From assembly GCF_001039355.2 (NCBI RefSeq), contig NW_019776068.1, positions 613,065 to 677,064 on the forward strand: a stretch of DNA of 64,000 nucleotides. The letters are read 5' to 3'. Shown here piece after piece: positions 25,375-38,694 of this stretch. Source of the DNA: Lingula anatina. Its lineage: Eukaryota > Brachiopoda > Lingulata > Lingulida > Lingulidae. The stretch's first letter is position 1, and the number at the start of each line of letters is the position of its first letter. A program made the translations under genes and the position numbers. A model generated the notes under the pieces. It was not told where the DNA came from. It searched no databases and saw only the letters and a list, made by a program, of their open reading frames with translations.

Positions 25375-26091
25375 GTTTTTATGTTAATTTGGAAATAAGA
25401 ATATGTAAAATTTAAATGACATATGGCAATTGCAGAATATACGGGTTATGTGGTTGCGGTGATAATAACCAAACTGCGTTAGTAAATGCAAACAGATATC
25501 TTATCCTTTTTTATTATTTCTGTGCAAACATTTTTTGTAATACCTAATTAAATACGTGATTTAAGGGGAATCAGTTTGATACAGATGACAAACTCCCACA
25601 CTTCCAATTCTCTTTATTATCCCTGTATTATCATATCGCACGCAAAACGGCATACAAAATACTCATGTCTTAAACACGTGTAGTATCGAAAATATTGTTA
25701 AAAAGACGTAAGATTTTATTGCCCATTCAAATTGAGTTCTATTATGAGATATATTTTTGTTGACTGGTCATTCAAAATGGATTCCGTTGCGAGATTTGAT
25801 TAAACTATAAAAATTGGAGAAAACATTTAAGGGATATGATAACTATGACTTTAATTGTAAGCATATACAAAATGTTCGTTAGATTCCCAAAATGTTAGTT
25901 AGATTCAAGACTCCCAAGTAGACAATATGTTTTGTGCGTTACACTAAGTTTACCGTATTTAGCACAGAACTTTAGTGTCTGTTTTTTTCTTATCAATCGC
26001 ACCAATTCACAAAGGCCCGTCACCGTAAATTCTTCATCAAAACAGATGTTTGTCTTAGTTTTACAGAGATGCATTCTGCAATTTTTTTTTA

Positions 26092-29000
26092 TTAAAATAC
26101 ACTTTCGTTTTCATTTGGTCTTATGGCACGAAGACCGTTCTCTACGTTCCCGTTGGTGGCGTTTGCATCTCTCTTATTGGCCTTGTGTTGTGCCCATATC
26201 CCTTTCACTTCCTGCACAAGAGGGACGACGATGATAAAGGTGGCAGCGATTAACGACCAACCCTGAGAGAGATAGGTCCACCCTGCAAACAGCTCCTTGC
26301 TCAGGACCCGAAGCGCTGCCATTATCCCCGGCCAGATGATCACGAGGACTACAGTGAGGATGACGCCGGTTGAATACGCCGTGATTTTCGCCGGTCGGAA
26401 CATCTTAAGAAATTCATCGTGAGATGGCCGATCTCCTTTGCTGCGCCTTGGTATATGTTTGTACAAATGGATCCAGGGATTGAGCGGGTTGTCGATATTA
26501 CGAGTTTTCTCCCATTCTGCGATGATGTCTGCTTTTGTGACCCGTCTGTTTGTCAGGAAAGCGACAATGATGCAGGTAATGCCGCCAGAGCTGATGGAGA
26601 CGCAATTTCCTACTAGCATGCTGTCCTCTTTGCCGGTGTTGACGATGAAGTTGCCCAGTCCTCCCTCGTGATACGAAGCAGTTACCAGCCAAGAGGTAAT
26701 GCCAAGAACACAGCCGACAATAGCACCTGAAGGTTATTAAAATTACGCAAACCAATGAAACCACAACCTCCTGTAGAGCACATCATGTCAAATGACGCAT
26801 GACGAATCTTTCGATCATGTTGCGATTAATCGCGCAAATACCTGGTTACTAAAATTCATACCACCACCAAACGGATTCATGTGACGTCTTGCACATCCTT
26901 ATAATTATTACGAGAGTTTTTCTCTGTTTTTTGGTGAAAATTATGAAAAATACACACATCTAGATGCATTTTAAAGTCAATGTTCTTTTTACCTGATATC
27001 ATTCCTGCAGCATTCATCCTAGACCACGTGATAGCCAGACTGATTGGTATAACGACGGAACCAATCAGTACGCCGGTGAACAGGAAAACCCAGCTGAGGT
27101 TCAACTGGACGCCGTCACAGAACAGTATCCATGGGATAGTGATGGCCGAAACCCAAAGAATACACCAATTTTTGTAGTTCAGCAGTTGGGCCAAGTACTC
27201 CCGATACATCCCATGGACTGGACACTTGTTGTATGGTTTGACTCCCAGCTCGTGCTTGCTGCGTGCTGCCTCGGCGTCTTCGTGACACATCTTACACAGG
27301 TTGACAGGAATGCAGGTGCACTCGTTGACCCTGTGCTTTCCACACAGCATACAGTGATCGTCGGGCAAGTCTTTTCTGGAAATTTGTTCAAAACGCCGGG
27401 TAGTTATCTTGTTTGAACTATACTTTATATTGCACGTACATTACATTTATCGAGAATGTGCTTGCATTTCTTTTATCTAAAAAACAGGTTAATTAAACTG
27501 AATTAAACTGATAACAATCTTAAGCTACTTCATTGCTATGTTTTACAATTTTTTTTTAAACAATTAATTTGATTCACCTCATGACCACCAAAATGGCATT
27601 TATACATGCATACTACTTGAGGGTCAGCTAGCCACCATTTTTGAATGTGTTTAGATTAAAATTTGGTGTGTAAAAAAAGAGGAAAGAAAACACAGTACAA
27701 GCATTGTCTAACCTGAATGGATTAATATACATCTTGTAGATATCGTAGATAATCAGAGATGCTACAGCGATGACTTCTGCGGAACCCGTGGACATCACCG
27801 CCATCAGAATGAGCAGTAAGATAACGTACTCTCCAGAGGTGCCGAGAAGCTTTTGGGCTACAAGGGGCGGAACCAGGCCTAAAAAGACATGCCTGTGTTA
27901 TTGGACAGAGTATATTGAGCATTTGTGTTTCATGATAATCAAAGACATAATTGCACATAAACTGCACGTAGTTTAAGGCCGCCCTTCCTGGTTTTCTGAA
28001 ATATGATGAGATTAAATGTACCTTCTCAATTACTAGATATTGTCAAGTTTGATGTTTTTCTATCATTGTCCATGGCTGTTGCTTAACTTTGATATAAAAA
28101 GAAAAGTACAATACGCGTTTTCATTTTAAATAATGATTGTGCTTATTTATGACCAATTCAAACAGAATTTCACAATGCTTTGCACAAAAAAAACCCTCGG
28201 CGTACCTTTGTCCACTTCTATTGGCGACAGCAAGGTGTGGCCGGACTCGGCAGCTAAGGCCAGATAAGCAAGCCCCATGGTTGTCGCCATGGTCAATGGT
28301 ATCGCAAACCAAGTCAACCCTCCAGAAATAAATCCCCAGACTCCCTGAAGAGGCTTGGCTGCAATACTGCTCTGCCAGTAGGCCTGGTCGCAGAAGACTG
28401 TGCCAAAATTCCCGACGATATTAATCACGCCAAACATAAGTCCACCGCTTGAGAAAAAAGTCAAATAACTTCCCTCGGCGTTTCCCGGCGGCCCATTAAT
28501 ACAGCTCAGCCATTCATACATCTTTGAAGGGCTTCCGATTGGGTTTTTCTCATTGCCGTACGGATTGTAATACACTTCCACAACGAGGATTAATACTAAT
28601 GAAAAGATGAGTGTTGTGTTGAAGTAGGACACGTAGAACGTTGCTCCCAGTCCACCAATGAGCGTGTATCCTCCTACTATCAATGCCATGATCATACAGG
28701 CCATCTCCATGTTGAGGCCTTGAACTAAACTGGTGAGGACTGCAGTGCCAGACAGCAATAAAGAGGCAGTTACGACCAGATTGGTAAAGCAAGCAAATAC
28801 ACAGTATGTAATATGTGTAGCCTTACCAAAACGAGCTTTGATGACCTGTTGATGAAAAAATTGCATTATGTGATCATTCATTATAAGTTATTAAGTACGC
28901 AGTATACTTGTTAAATATATATCTGGCCTTTTTGACTTTGTCCTCTTAAACTTATGAGCTACATGTACAGTATGTTCCAGTGGACACTTGCACGCGCTTT

Positions 29001-30514
29001 ACCTGTAGGAATGTTTTAGCACCAGGAGCTTTCGTTTTGAGTTCGATAGAGAGGATGGCGAAAAGAATGATTTGGATTGTAGCACCCGCAGCATACCAGA
29101 ATGGTCCGCTGATACCATACTGAAAAACACAGCAATGTAAAAGAAATAACCATTGACTCATCATTATCTCGTAAACAAAGCCATGTTGTTTTTCTCGTCA
29201 TAGTTGCCTAAACAATTTTGCCAACTTCCAAGTAAGGGAATCGGCACTTGAAGTATGTTGAAAGCATAGGCTTGATGTTCCACGGAAACCCTTTATTATT
29301 TTTTTTTACTTTTTAACCGTTTTTTTAAATAATTTTACAGGTTTTCCAATACTAAGTTTGCTTTGCTTTGCTTTGCTTATGTAATGCACTTTGTGATTCT
29401 TCGTGTACTCATAACCATAGTTACCTTGCTGGCTACAGTAGCTGACTGTAGAAGTGTAGTAGACCAGGTCCATTGCGAGACGATAGTCGTGGCAGTAAGT
29501 CCAATGGAAACCTGCAATTAAAGATATTGAACAGGTACTTTGCACCAACGACAGTTCCGAGATCTTTCTAAAGGTTCTGTAGTTTAGGCCAGCGACAAGA
29601 GAGATTCCTTTACCCCTAGCCTTAAGTTATATATTTTAATCAAGTTTCTTGATATATAATGTACCTGTATAAGAAGTGATGCTGGACATAAAAATTCTCG
29701 ATCGCGATACAATTTAATCTCGTACAATGCTAAAACTTGGTCAGTCTGGTTTAAATTGCTATCTTAAACTCCATAAAACTTACCTCAAAATTATATGTTG
29801 AATCAAAGGCGTAAATATCGTGAATGGCACAAAGGGGTTTGCCTAATTAAGTCATTTTAGTTCCCAAAATAGACAAAAAAGATAAAAATACAGCTTATCC
29901 AAAAATTGAGACTCACTTTTCCACCTGCGTCGAAGGCCGTGTCTAAATTATCTGCATCGTGGTATACATATTTTCTCACAAGATTAAACGCCATGGCAAC
30001 AAGGACTGCGAATAACCCGAATCCTAGGATGAGCCCCACTGCCTTGCCAAGTTCCACCGTGGGAACAATACCTTGGCTGTGAGACGGAAATTACAACGTA
30101 CATATATGTGTACATAATGTAGTTTTATGTTATAATTGGCATTGGAGAGTTCTGATGAAAACAATCTATCAATTAGTCAGATTCTCATAAAAGAGGAAAA
30201 AAACTTAGAAATCACTGTCACATAGCAATTATTACCAATTGATAAATGAAAAAATACAGATCAATTAATGAACAAACGTGCTATTAACGTTAGTCCTTCG
30301 TGTCATGAATTCAATCTGTTTTAAAACTATAATTTAACCTGAAATAGTTTTTAACTAAAATCCAGAGCTATTACCTTATTGTCCCATTAAAAGTGGTGTT
30401 AATGTTACACTCAGCGAATGGGTTACTGCCGTAGAGCTCAGCGCCCCCTGGCGTAAAGAAGATGGACACCACTGTCACGCCCAGCAGAACGCTGCTGACC
30501 AGACGCAAACACAT
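26092..30514 (-). CDS. DUR3: DUR3-like urea/solute symporter, tandem copy B
   Basis: Second complete symporter gene of the DUR3 group, about 7 kb upstream (in transcription sense) of copy A. Exons on the minus strand: 30514-30375, 30076-29917, 29511-29425, 29119-29003, 28845-28206, 27878-27713, 27375-26993, 26726-26092. Lengths are 140, 160, 87, 117, 640, 166, 383 and 635 nt; the first seven equal those of copy A exactly. The product is 775 residues with TAA at 26092-26094. The signal-like N-terminus, two sequons near the N-terminus (NTT, NGT), the SSF helices and the cysteine loop are all conserved with copy A. The C-terminal tail is shorter and different (NVENGLRAIRPNENESVF). No frameshift or stop was seen, so both copies appear functional. 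Urea as substrate is inferred from the family. Confidence 0.93.
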
Positions 30515-30530
30515 TTCTATGGCTGGTACT
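30515..30530 (-). promoter_or_regulatory. DUR3: 5' UTR segment and 3' splice site before the DUR3 B start codon
   Basis: TATTGCAG (minus strand, AG at 30531-30532) leaves 16 nt of 5' UTR before the ATG, the same length as in copy A. This supports the chosen start and a non-coding first exon further upstream. Confidence 0.6.
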
Positions 30531-32947
30531 CTGCAATAGATCAACATTTTGTCATATGTTGACTTTGCGTGAATGAGATGACGTAATTTCGGGAACATTT
30601 TATTACTGGTAAATGATAACAGAGTACTGTGAATTTTAAATAATAAAGAAATCCAACAAAAATAAAATAAAAATGATATCCTGATTTTGTGACTCAATTA
30701 GAACTGACGTGTTTCCTGACAGTACTTCGATAGATGAATATCATATGTGACAATTTGCACACACAGTGTAGATGCACATCAATACTACGCTTAGTTCATA
30801 GTAAACAAAAACAGTGAATTTGTAATACAATCCCGGTCAGTTAAACTGAATCACGAAATGCAGCAGCGTCTCTGTGCACAACAGCGTTACTCAAAAATGT
30901 ATCAGGTATTAAGCAATTTATATTCCAATATTGTGATAATAAATTTTGACAAGCAATGTCGGTAATATAAACAAACCAGTAAAACAGTTAAATTTAACAT
31001 TCACAACTTGACCCCTTTCACTCTTATGCATTAACCTCGAGAGTTGTCCTATAGATAGATATAATCCTTAACAAATAAACATTAAAACTATAATTTTATG
31101 ATTTTTTAATTCTAACCCTTTACATTTTGGAAAAGTACTCGTGTAGATATTTTACTGAGCATTTTTCCATCTGAACAAGTTTAGTTCAAACAATGTGGCA
31201 CGCTCAGAACAAAGAGCTAGGGAGTAATAATCTTTTTCTTAAAAATATACCTTTAAAATTAAAATAAAATATAAAATATGTTTACCTCGGTTGCCTGATA
31301 TTGTTGTCTATCCTGACTTTGTAAATGTAACCTTAGATGGACACTTTCGACTTCAAAATTAACGGATTATTTGAAAAGGGTTGGAATTGCCTCTACTCTT
31401 TAATTTGAAGCCTTGACAAGAGATTGATTATTTTTTAATGACCACTTAAATTGGGTCAAGTTCTAGTGGTCAGCTGGTCACTGGCTGGTGCACACATGTA
31501 CTCAGATTGGCAAGCCTGTGGTCATTTCCGAGGTAAATTGAAACGATACAATATACTGAAGTGATGCTTTCCATTCCTATCAATGTAGCTTGAGTACATA
31601 GTATTTATATATCACAATGGAATTGCAGTTATTATATTTGAAGTTTTCAAAAATATTTCCACTAATATTTCTTCCAAACTACCGTATGACTTGATATTTG
31701 TTGGCAACATAAATATCGATTAAAAATTTTGATAGAGAAAAAAGAACTGACCCCAGACAGTTTTGTCTTTGAGAGGGATATCAATAGCGTCACTGAGTGC
31801 AATGCCAAGATCAGCACTGCTGAGACGATTTACCCCCGTGGATGTTATCATGATGTTACATCACCAACCATAATATAATGGCAATAACTTTCAGAGGACA
31901 GTTATGGCAGTGATTTTCATGGATCTTCTTCAGTTGAAGTCTCGATGGTTTTTATTTGGAGATGGTGCATCAGACTCAAAATAGTTTAGCAAAACACAAT
32001 TCAGCCACAATTAAAAGTCCTAAATCCAAGATGCCCGCAATAAAAATAAGCATTCCACAATATGGTCAAATGGCAGGAACTGCATGTCTTCTGTACATGA
32101 TAAAAAATCACTTTTTGTTCATTTTGCAATAACAATTAGGTTAGTAGTAATAGCAGTTAAACTCATTTAATGGAGGTAATGAAGGATTTATGTATAAACT
32201 TTCTCTAAAAAGTTTGAAATAGTTACTTGGCTTCATATTCAATAAGTTAATCTATCAGCAGATCCCACGCCAACAGATCACCTTTAAGCGATTGAATGAA
32301 AATTCCGTATGGCGGAATGAATTTTTTAAAATTTCATTTAGTGGTTTCGACGCTTGGTCCTGGCAGACGCAATTCTACCGAGTTAAAGCAAGGGCTGCAT
32401 TCACGAACGTCTGCGTTGGTCCAAATCTGGCATTACTACCACAATTGAAACACCCAGGCACATCGGTCTACTTCCTTTATTTTCCTCTTCACTGCCATTA
32501 TATTAATAACGATTTTATGCATTAAAAGAAAACATACCTTTCACCAATGGTATTCATTTAACCAGGTAAAGTTATGGTTTCTAAAAATTGAAGTCAAAAA
32601 GTGCAATTTTCAAAAATAAAACTGGAGGGTGCTGCGATTTTTGTCCAGACAAAGAATCTGCCTATTAAATCACAGCCCTGACCAAGAGGATTCTAAAACC
32701 ACTCCACGCTTGTGCAGGCAAGCACACTTGTCAAGAACAAATCTTTTTAACGTTACGCAAGAGGGCCAATTTGACATCCATTGTTATTTAACCCCCTCCC
32801 GTCCATTGTCATTAGACTCCGATACAAGAATTTTATTGCCTCCACCTTTGTCTCTGTTGGTTTGTACACTCTTGCCAAAAATGATGGAATATTCCAAAAG
32901 AAAGTTGCATCTACGATTTCAATAAGTTCAAACTAAGACAAAACATA

Positions 32948-33180
32948 GGGGAGACCCGGGGTTAGTTGACCCCCCCTCCCCACCCCCATCAATTCTCTTT
33001 AATAAAATCACTTTAAGATGCCAAATTATTTCATTTGAACTCACTGCCGACGCTTTCTTAGCACTATTGGATACGGTCACTTTACAAAATGATGTGATCA
33101 ATTCTTTTACCCCATAGTTACTTTGTCATAAATTGATGGGGGCCAACTTACCCCGGGATCCAACTAGCCCTGGTCTCTCC
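32948..33180. mobile_element. Non-autonomous DNA transposon (MITE) with TA target site
   Basis: The ends are imperfect inverted repeats: GGGGAGACCCGGGGTTAGTTG on the left and the complement of CAACTAGCCCTGGTCTCTCC on the right. TA dinucleotides flank both ends (32946-32947 and 33181-33182). At 233 bp with no ORF it fits a Tc1/mariner-type MITE. The superfamily is inferred from the TA target only. Confidence 0.65.
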
Positions 33181-33204
33181 TAATTTACAACCAGCTAATT
33201 GGTG

Positions 33205-33206
<2 letters not shown>

Positions 33207-33243
<37 letters not shown>
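33207..33243. repeat. TTA microsatellite
   Basis: A pure TTA triplet run of about 37 bases, just right of the MITE. Confidence 0.95.
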
Positions 33244-33879
33244 CATTATATGTTCAACGTTCAAATTGCAGTATTTTGGGAGATTTTATTTTTGTTTTGG
33301 TACATGCTGGTGCTCAAATATAAATTTCTTAAACTACACGTACATGTACCACTAATTTATAGAGAAAAGCAAATGTCATGTTCAAAATCGCAGTGAAAAA
33401 AAGCAATGAAAAAAGCCGTCACCAAGCACACCTTGGCCCAGATCACGAATCAGAAGCCTGCTTTTGACTGAACCTCTGAATGCTCGGGTTTTGTGCCTTT
33501 TTCGCCACGGTTCCTCAGAATAGATGCTGAATACACTACTGAATACACTTCTCATAGGGTATACGACCCTTCCAGCCTGTAATTTTACGGGGACGACAAT
33601 TGCTTTGTGTGAGACTCACAGAGATTAAACATTCCTCTTGGGTCACATGGGGCTGCTTTATTGCTTTGTGTGATGCGAATGATTTAAAAGACAGCCTCTC
33701 TAGTGATTCCAACGCAAACAGCACCATCCTTTTGTTTTCGTAAATTGAACGATGTTTATTGGTCAATGCTACAACCAGTTATATCGAAAGTTTTTTGACA
33801 ATAATCACGGAGAACTCTGATATCAAAATTATATCTCTCATTTCTAAAATTTTTCATTATTTTAGAAAGAGGGCAAGTT

Positions 33880-34075
33880 AACACGTCAGCTTAGCATTGC
33901 CTAGCTTATGGACGGGTCTTTGTAAAATTTACAGGATTGGTCAGAAATGGGCTAACTTTAGACCGTTTAGATTTTGGTTGGGATCCACTAATAAATTCAT
34001 CATAAGAATTAAGTTGCCTGGGCAGAGGTCTTTGCTCCCTTGATGCTTTTCTGGTTGTCTTCATATTTTTACACA
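33880..34075 (+). repeat. Dispersed repeat, 'aaggaggttatg' family, diverged copy
   Basis: It shares the order of blocks with 42770-43005: a 'ggtcagaaatgggc' block, a 'gggatccac' block, then a terminal block of the form GAGGTCTxxGCTCxC...TGCTTTTCT. It is strongly diverged at the left end. No coding capacity. Confidence 0.5.
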
Positions 34076-34970
34076 AAATTAAACACTCGTTTTTCTGTTC
34101 CTAATGTAAAACATGTAAAAGATATGCACTGTGTACTTAAACATGTAGTGTTCTTTCCTTTCTTTTGGTGGCGCGCATATTTGAGTACACCTCGTTCACC
34201 TGAAGTATTTCACCTCTCTCCTCTTACCTTCCAAAATTTTCAATGTTAATTGCGTTCTAAAATTCGTTTGAGATTATCTGTATTTATTTCGTAGGCTTTT
34301 CATGACCGAGAAAGCATTTGCTTGATTTATAACGTTATAGTTTGGCTTTGGGACATAAACCCTACACAAATCTCTGCACAAGGAAGTTACGGGAGGCAAA
34401 GTAGGCGACTGACGAAATATTAGCTTTGATTTACTTACATGCATCACTTCAGGCACTCTCCGACCTAGAGCATATTATGTACTTTCCGTGATTAGCATCG
34501 TATTTATTTCATTTTACTCATACTTGACTTTGTTATAACAAACAGCCCATTTGCTAAATTGTGAAACTAACAGCCTATCTGTTACATTTATATTCCGTGC
34601 TCAAATGGTTAAATATATCGACTGTAATATATAACACACATTCCGCTACCTATGTTTCTTATTCGCACTCTTCTTTCTGTGACCCGGTACATATTTGATG
34701 TGATTTATCATGCACAATCAACATATAATATTTCTGTTCGCGCTTTATTTTCTGTGGCTAGAAGCACAGTTGCTGTGATCTTCATGTAAAAATTTGTCAA
34801 ATTTTAGGTTCGTACTCTACTGTACTTGAGTGCTACGTGAGATCACCCTTAGTATAACTCATTCGATACAATCCTTTATTATTTTTCATACAATACATTA
34901 TGAACACATATTGACTAGTTAAAAGAGTTTACAGCACGCGTTTACTAATACTGTATTGCACATTTGTGTG

Positions 34971-34978
<8 letters not shown>

Positions 34979-35019
<41 letters not shown>
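34979..35019. repeat. GT microsatellite
   Basis: About 41 bases of pure GT repeat preceded by a short TA stretch. Confidence 0.95.
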
Positions 35020-35021
<2 letters not shown>

Positions 35022-35484
35022 GCGTAAAACAAATTCACTAAACAATGATAAAGCTACTCGCATTTTTAATCGCCCCCGACCCCCCCTTCATCAAAATTTA
35101 AATCTAATGATAACGGTACATTTCTACGTGTGGAATTCTACGATATAGCACGTGAAGACTTGAGGAGCATACCACGGATTTGCACATGTTACCGTATATA
35201 TCACATCTTATCATATGTGCTTTTACATAAAAGTGATGATAATTTGACCGAATTTCGGCCGAGAAAAATCAATTTGTTAACCGAATGCTAATTTATATGG
35301 TTTATAAGGTTCGAAGCGCTAGTTTTAATTGCTTCGAGATTCAGGCTTTGTAAATCCTAATTGCCGTTTGTGACTGGAGTATCCGAAACAGCCATTCGAA
35401 GTAATCAGTGCCTGTACGAACTTGACTTTTCGTTGCCGTTCGTGATCATGAACCCCCATGATAACTTAAACTGCGATTTCATGG

Positions 35485-35489
<5 letters not shown>

Positions 35490-35532
<43 letters not shown>
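35490..35532. repeat. TA microsatellite
   Basis: About 43 bases of pure TA repeat, immediately left of the decayed coding-like stretch. Confidence 0.95.
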
Positions 35533-35533
<1 letters not shown>

Positions 35534-35553
35534 CTACGAGCCAACAACACGTT

Positions 35554-36381
35554 ATGATCTGCGAACAATTTGAATTTGCCAGGGTCTTTTGCTGTTTACA
35601 TACGGGTTTTTTCCTTGACCAAGAATCAATTCAGAAGTTATCCGCTCTAAAAAAATCTCCGGTACATGCGAATGTGTGGTTGGGGGAGGGGGGAGACTTG
35701 CGGTTCGCAGTTTATAATGCGTTGTTCGCAGCAGTTAATTTTACAATCGGACCCGATACGCGGTTCAAAATCACAAACAGCTTTCTTGTTTTTAAGGCCT
35801 GTGATCCTAAGGAGAATGATCTGGTAATGTCCTTAGAATCTTCATAGCATGCCTGTTACAAAAATATGTGCATGTTTACCAGGGTACACCTGCAGTAAAA
35901 CTAACCTTGAGCTTAATGCTTGGAATATAAGAAAAGATATAACAAATATAAAAAAGCCTATCCAACAGGGTACTAGTAAACAAAGCAGAGGAGGCAGTGT
36001 GAGGAGAACCGCCGAGGTCTACTTCTTGCCGTTACAGCACAGCTAACCTTTTATGGGCGCTTGAGTATAAATGATGGTCAAGCTATCCAATACACAGACG
36101 AATACAACTCCTTGAACTATCCTACCGCTGAAAATAGCCTGGCTGCCGTTTGGGATGGTGGTCAAATATGTAAAAAAAATCCAGATATATAACAAAGAAA
36201 TAAATAAAATGATATCTGTGGTGGAGAACAAGTTTTTTATGTTATCAGTAGTGACCAAAATTATTCTTTATTTGTAATAAGTCCCGATGATAATGCAAAT
36301 GCTGCGGGGTCTGTTCACATTGAAATCAATGCAGGACAAAACACGGTGCATGTTATTGCTGTCAAATGCCACGAAATATAA
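35554..36381 (+). pseudogene. Decayed coding-like stretch, product unknown
   Basis: Three reading-frame blocks in series look protein-like in composition. Block 1 (35554-35847) includes PDTRFKITNSFLVFKACD. Block 2 (35849-36046) includes CACLPGYTC. Block 3 (35980-36378, broken by stops at 36190 and 36205) includes GGEQVFYVISSDQNYSLFV and NTVHVIAVKCHEI and ends in TAA at 36379. The stops and frame changes mean it is not an intact single ORF. It may be a pseudogene, a fossil element, or exons with introns I cannot place. I do not recognise the family. Confidence 0.3.
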
Positions 36382-38358
36382 AATGTCGAGGCGCTGCTTT
36401 TGTGTGCGGCCACCATCTTTTCTTGCAGTATCGTTAGTGATTTGATTTTTATACGCATCAGATAAAGACGCTCAAACGAAAATTATAGGGTATCTGAAAA
36501 AAAATTATGACAAGTCCTATCCCCAAGTTTCCATACAGCTTCAGCTGTGGTGTAAAATCAGTCAGTAGAACCGATCGACCCTTACACTATTTTAAACCTC
36601 CCTCATCCCGAGTAGGTAGTACTATTTTTTTACCGAGATCAAGAACTTACACAATACACTGTAAAGACTGCTTGATATTTGGCAGTTAAGGCCACTTTAT
36701 TTATGCTAAAATCAAATGAGTTTTTACAATTTAACTTTTTACTAATTGTTCCGTTATTCAAAATATTAATCCATGAACGAATTTGTAGGGTTCGAAAAAG
36801 GCCTGTTGATCAGTACCTGTGTGTAGCATTTAATTCTCTTTTATATTTTCCTATATCATTTACGATAATTTCATGATCAAACTCAAGATTGCTATAACGC
36901 AAAGTTTTTCTCTCTTGCAGTGAACCCATGTGCAAGCTAATTTTAGGTATACGGGTATAAACAATCTCTCTGTCCAAAATGAGTTCCATCTTATCTGTGA
37001 TAATACAAAACCTTGCCGTTAATTTTTTTATTATTTCATGTCAGAACAATATTTGCCCAAGATCTCAATAGCATAGTATTCTAGTCACTTATGTAAACAC
37101 CCTATATATCAGAGAATCTATCAAAACATTTCCTTATGTAACTATTTGGATCAGCAGCTGCTACCTGTAATCACCCGTTTCCCATCCACTTGCCCTTTCC
37201 AACCACTTGAACAGTGCTATGCCCTTGTCAGTTAACCTGTGCCATCAACGAAAAACAATTTATTTACTCGTACATGTTTTAGGGTACTTAAACTAGAATT
37301 TTGATTGATGGAGCTTTGGATTTTTTTTCATTGATGGCTTCAAGGTCAAACAACTGAATTTCTAAAGATAATTAGCCATATTAATTTTCCTCAAAACATT
37401 CATATATGATATTCAAGCTTACCCTATGGTATAAAACAAATTGTAAATGGCCGCTTCTTCAAGCAAATTGCCATGAGATAGGCAGGCTATATTCAGCAAT
37501 TATACCACATACTTGTAACATCGCAATGTGGTATTACCGCTGTCATACTGGATTTATTTACACGTTATTTTTTGCTCTATGGGTGTAACAAAGCGTTTTA
37601 CATTTCAGACACCTTAGTATTATTTCCTTTCGTTAGGTAACTTACAACACGGTGAATATTTTATGCAACAACACCTATAATGTATGAACATCAGTACCCC
37701 CTCCTTGTCCCTTGATATGCTGACATGACCCTAAAATCTGCTTTTATTACTGGACCAGTTATTGGAGAGTAAACAACCATCCTTCATTTGGCGAAATACA
37801 CATGTACCTGTCGCTCAGTCACTGATACTGAAACTGAGAAACAGAAAAAAACAGAAACTATCTTTTTTCTCTCTTTCCCTAAATGCCATGATCGGGGTAA
37901 CGTGCGTAAGGGTTATTTGCAAACAAGCACTGTTGTTCGTCTTGAAAAGCAGGTCATTAGTCATATCTCCCTTTCAGGCCAATTTACTGCTTTACATCGT
38001 GTTCAAAATCATTTGTTTACTAATGAATATCAATATTTCATTCAGATATATATTTACAGTATAACTTCCTTGTTCCTCTGAACAGGCGTATGACTGGAAA
38101 CGTAAATCATTTTGAGAATTTTCCGATTATTTCATTTCTATATGTACGTACATACATGTATTTTATATGAAATAAGAGGGCACTTAAAATTGATTACATA
38201 ACTTATATTAATTTTTGAGCTTTAACATCAAAATCTAGTTATAAAGGAAACCGGTTGGTGTGTTACTACTAGCCGATTCTAAATCGTAAACCCCCTTCAG
38301 CGATAATGAAATGGAATGAAGTTAGAAGAAGTTCTTGTCAAGATACGCTAAAGCAAAC

Positions 38359-38694
38359 AATAAAAACTCCAAAAACATTCGATGTCTCGAAGTTGAATTA
38401 TTTATACAATGTAATAAGCAAACAAAATTATCTATCATACTGGCAAATTTATTTACTCGCGATATGTTAATATTTTTCGGCTTTTAATGTATACAATAAC
38501 GCCATGCTCATTCTGATGCTTAAATATAAAATTAAGCATTTTTATCGGCCGGTTGAAAAAAAGACAATTGCTGAAATTTGTAAGCGACACATAATTTTAC
38601 CATACCTTTATCTAAAAATATGCCGCTTATTACATTGGATAAATAATTCAACTTCGAGACACCGTAAACATCGAATGTTTTTGGAGTTTTATTT
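38359..38694. repeat. Foldback repeat with arms of about 60-70 bp
   Basis: The left arm (38359-38419) and right arm (38625-38694) are inverted copies. The right arm carries about 8-9 extra bases. The shared core includes CTCCAAAAACATTCGATG and TCTCGAAGTTGAATTATTTA. The loop is about 205 bp with no convincing ORF. The same structure recurs at 40313-40648 in the duplicated copy. Confidence 0.75.

Larger units (their letters stand above)
19149..26085. other. Intergenic region between DUR3 copies A and B
   Basis: It should contain the promoter and non-coding first exon of copy A, but neither can be placed. Visible contents are the 590-bp duplication around the N at 23175, a G run near 22431-22446, an AAT microsatellite at 24592-24675 and a 33-base T run at 25338-25370. 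ORFs of 60-100 codons here have no splice support or recognisable domains. Confidence 0.6.
30533..37913. other. Intergenic region upstream of DUR3 B
   Basis: No intact gene. It contains a TA-flanked MITE (32948-33180), a copy of the dispersed repeat family (33880-34075), TTA, GT and TA microsatellites, and a decayed coding-like segment (35554-36381). The promoter and first exon of DUR3 B must be in its left part but are not identifiable. Confidence 0.55.

Noticed and set aside
26498-28792. Extra minus-strand ORFs of 60-90 codons overlapping DUR3 exons
   Set aside because: They are out-of-frame shadows of the symporter exons; only the frame that splices with matching phases is retained.
35300-35325. 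GGTTCGAAGC as a tRNA B box
   Set aside because: No A box, acceptor stem or anticodon arm can be folded upstream at the required spacing.
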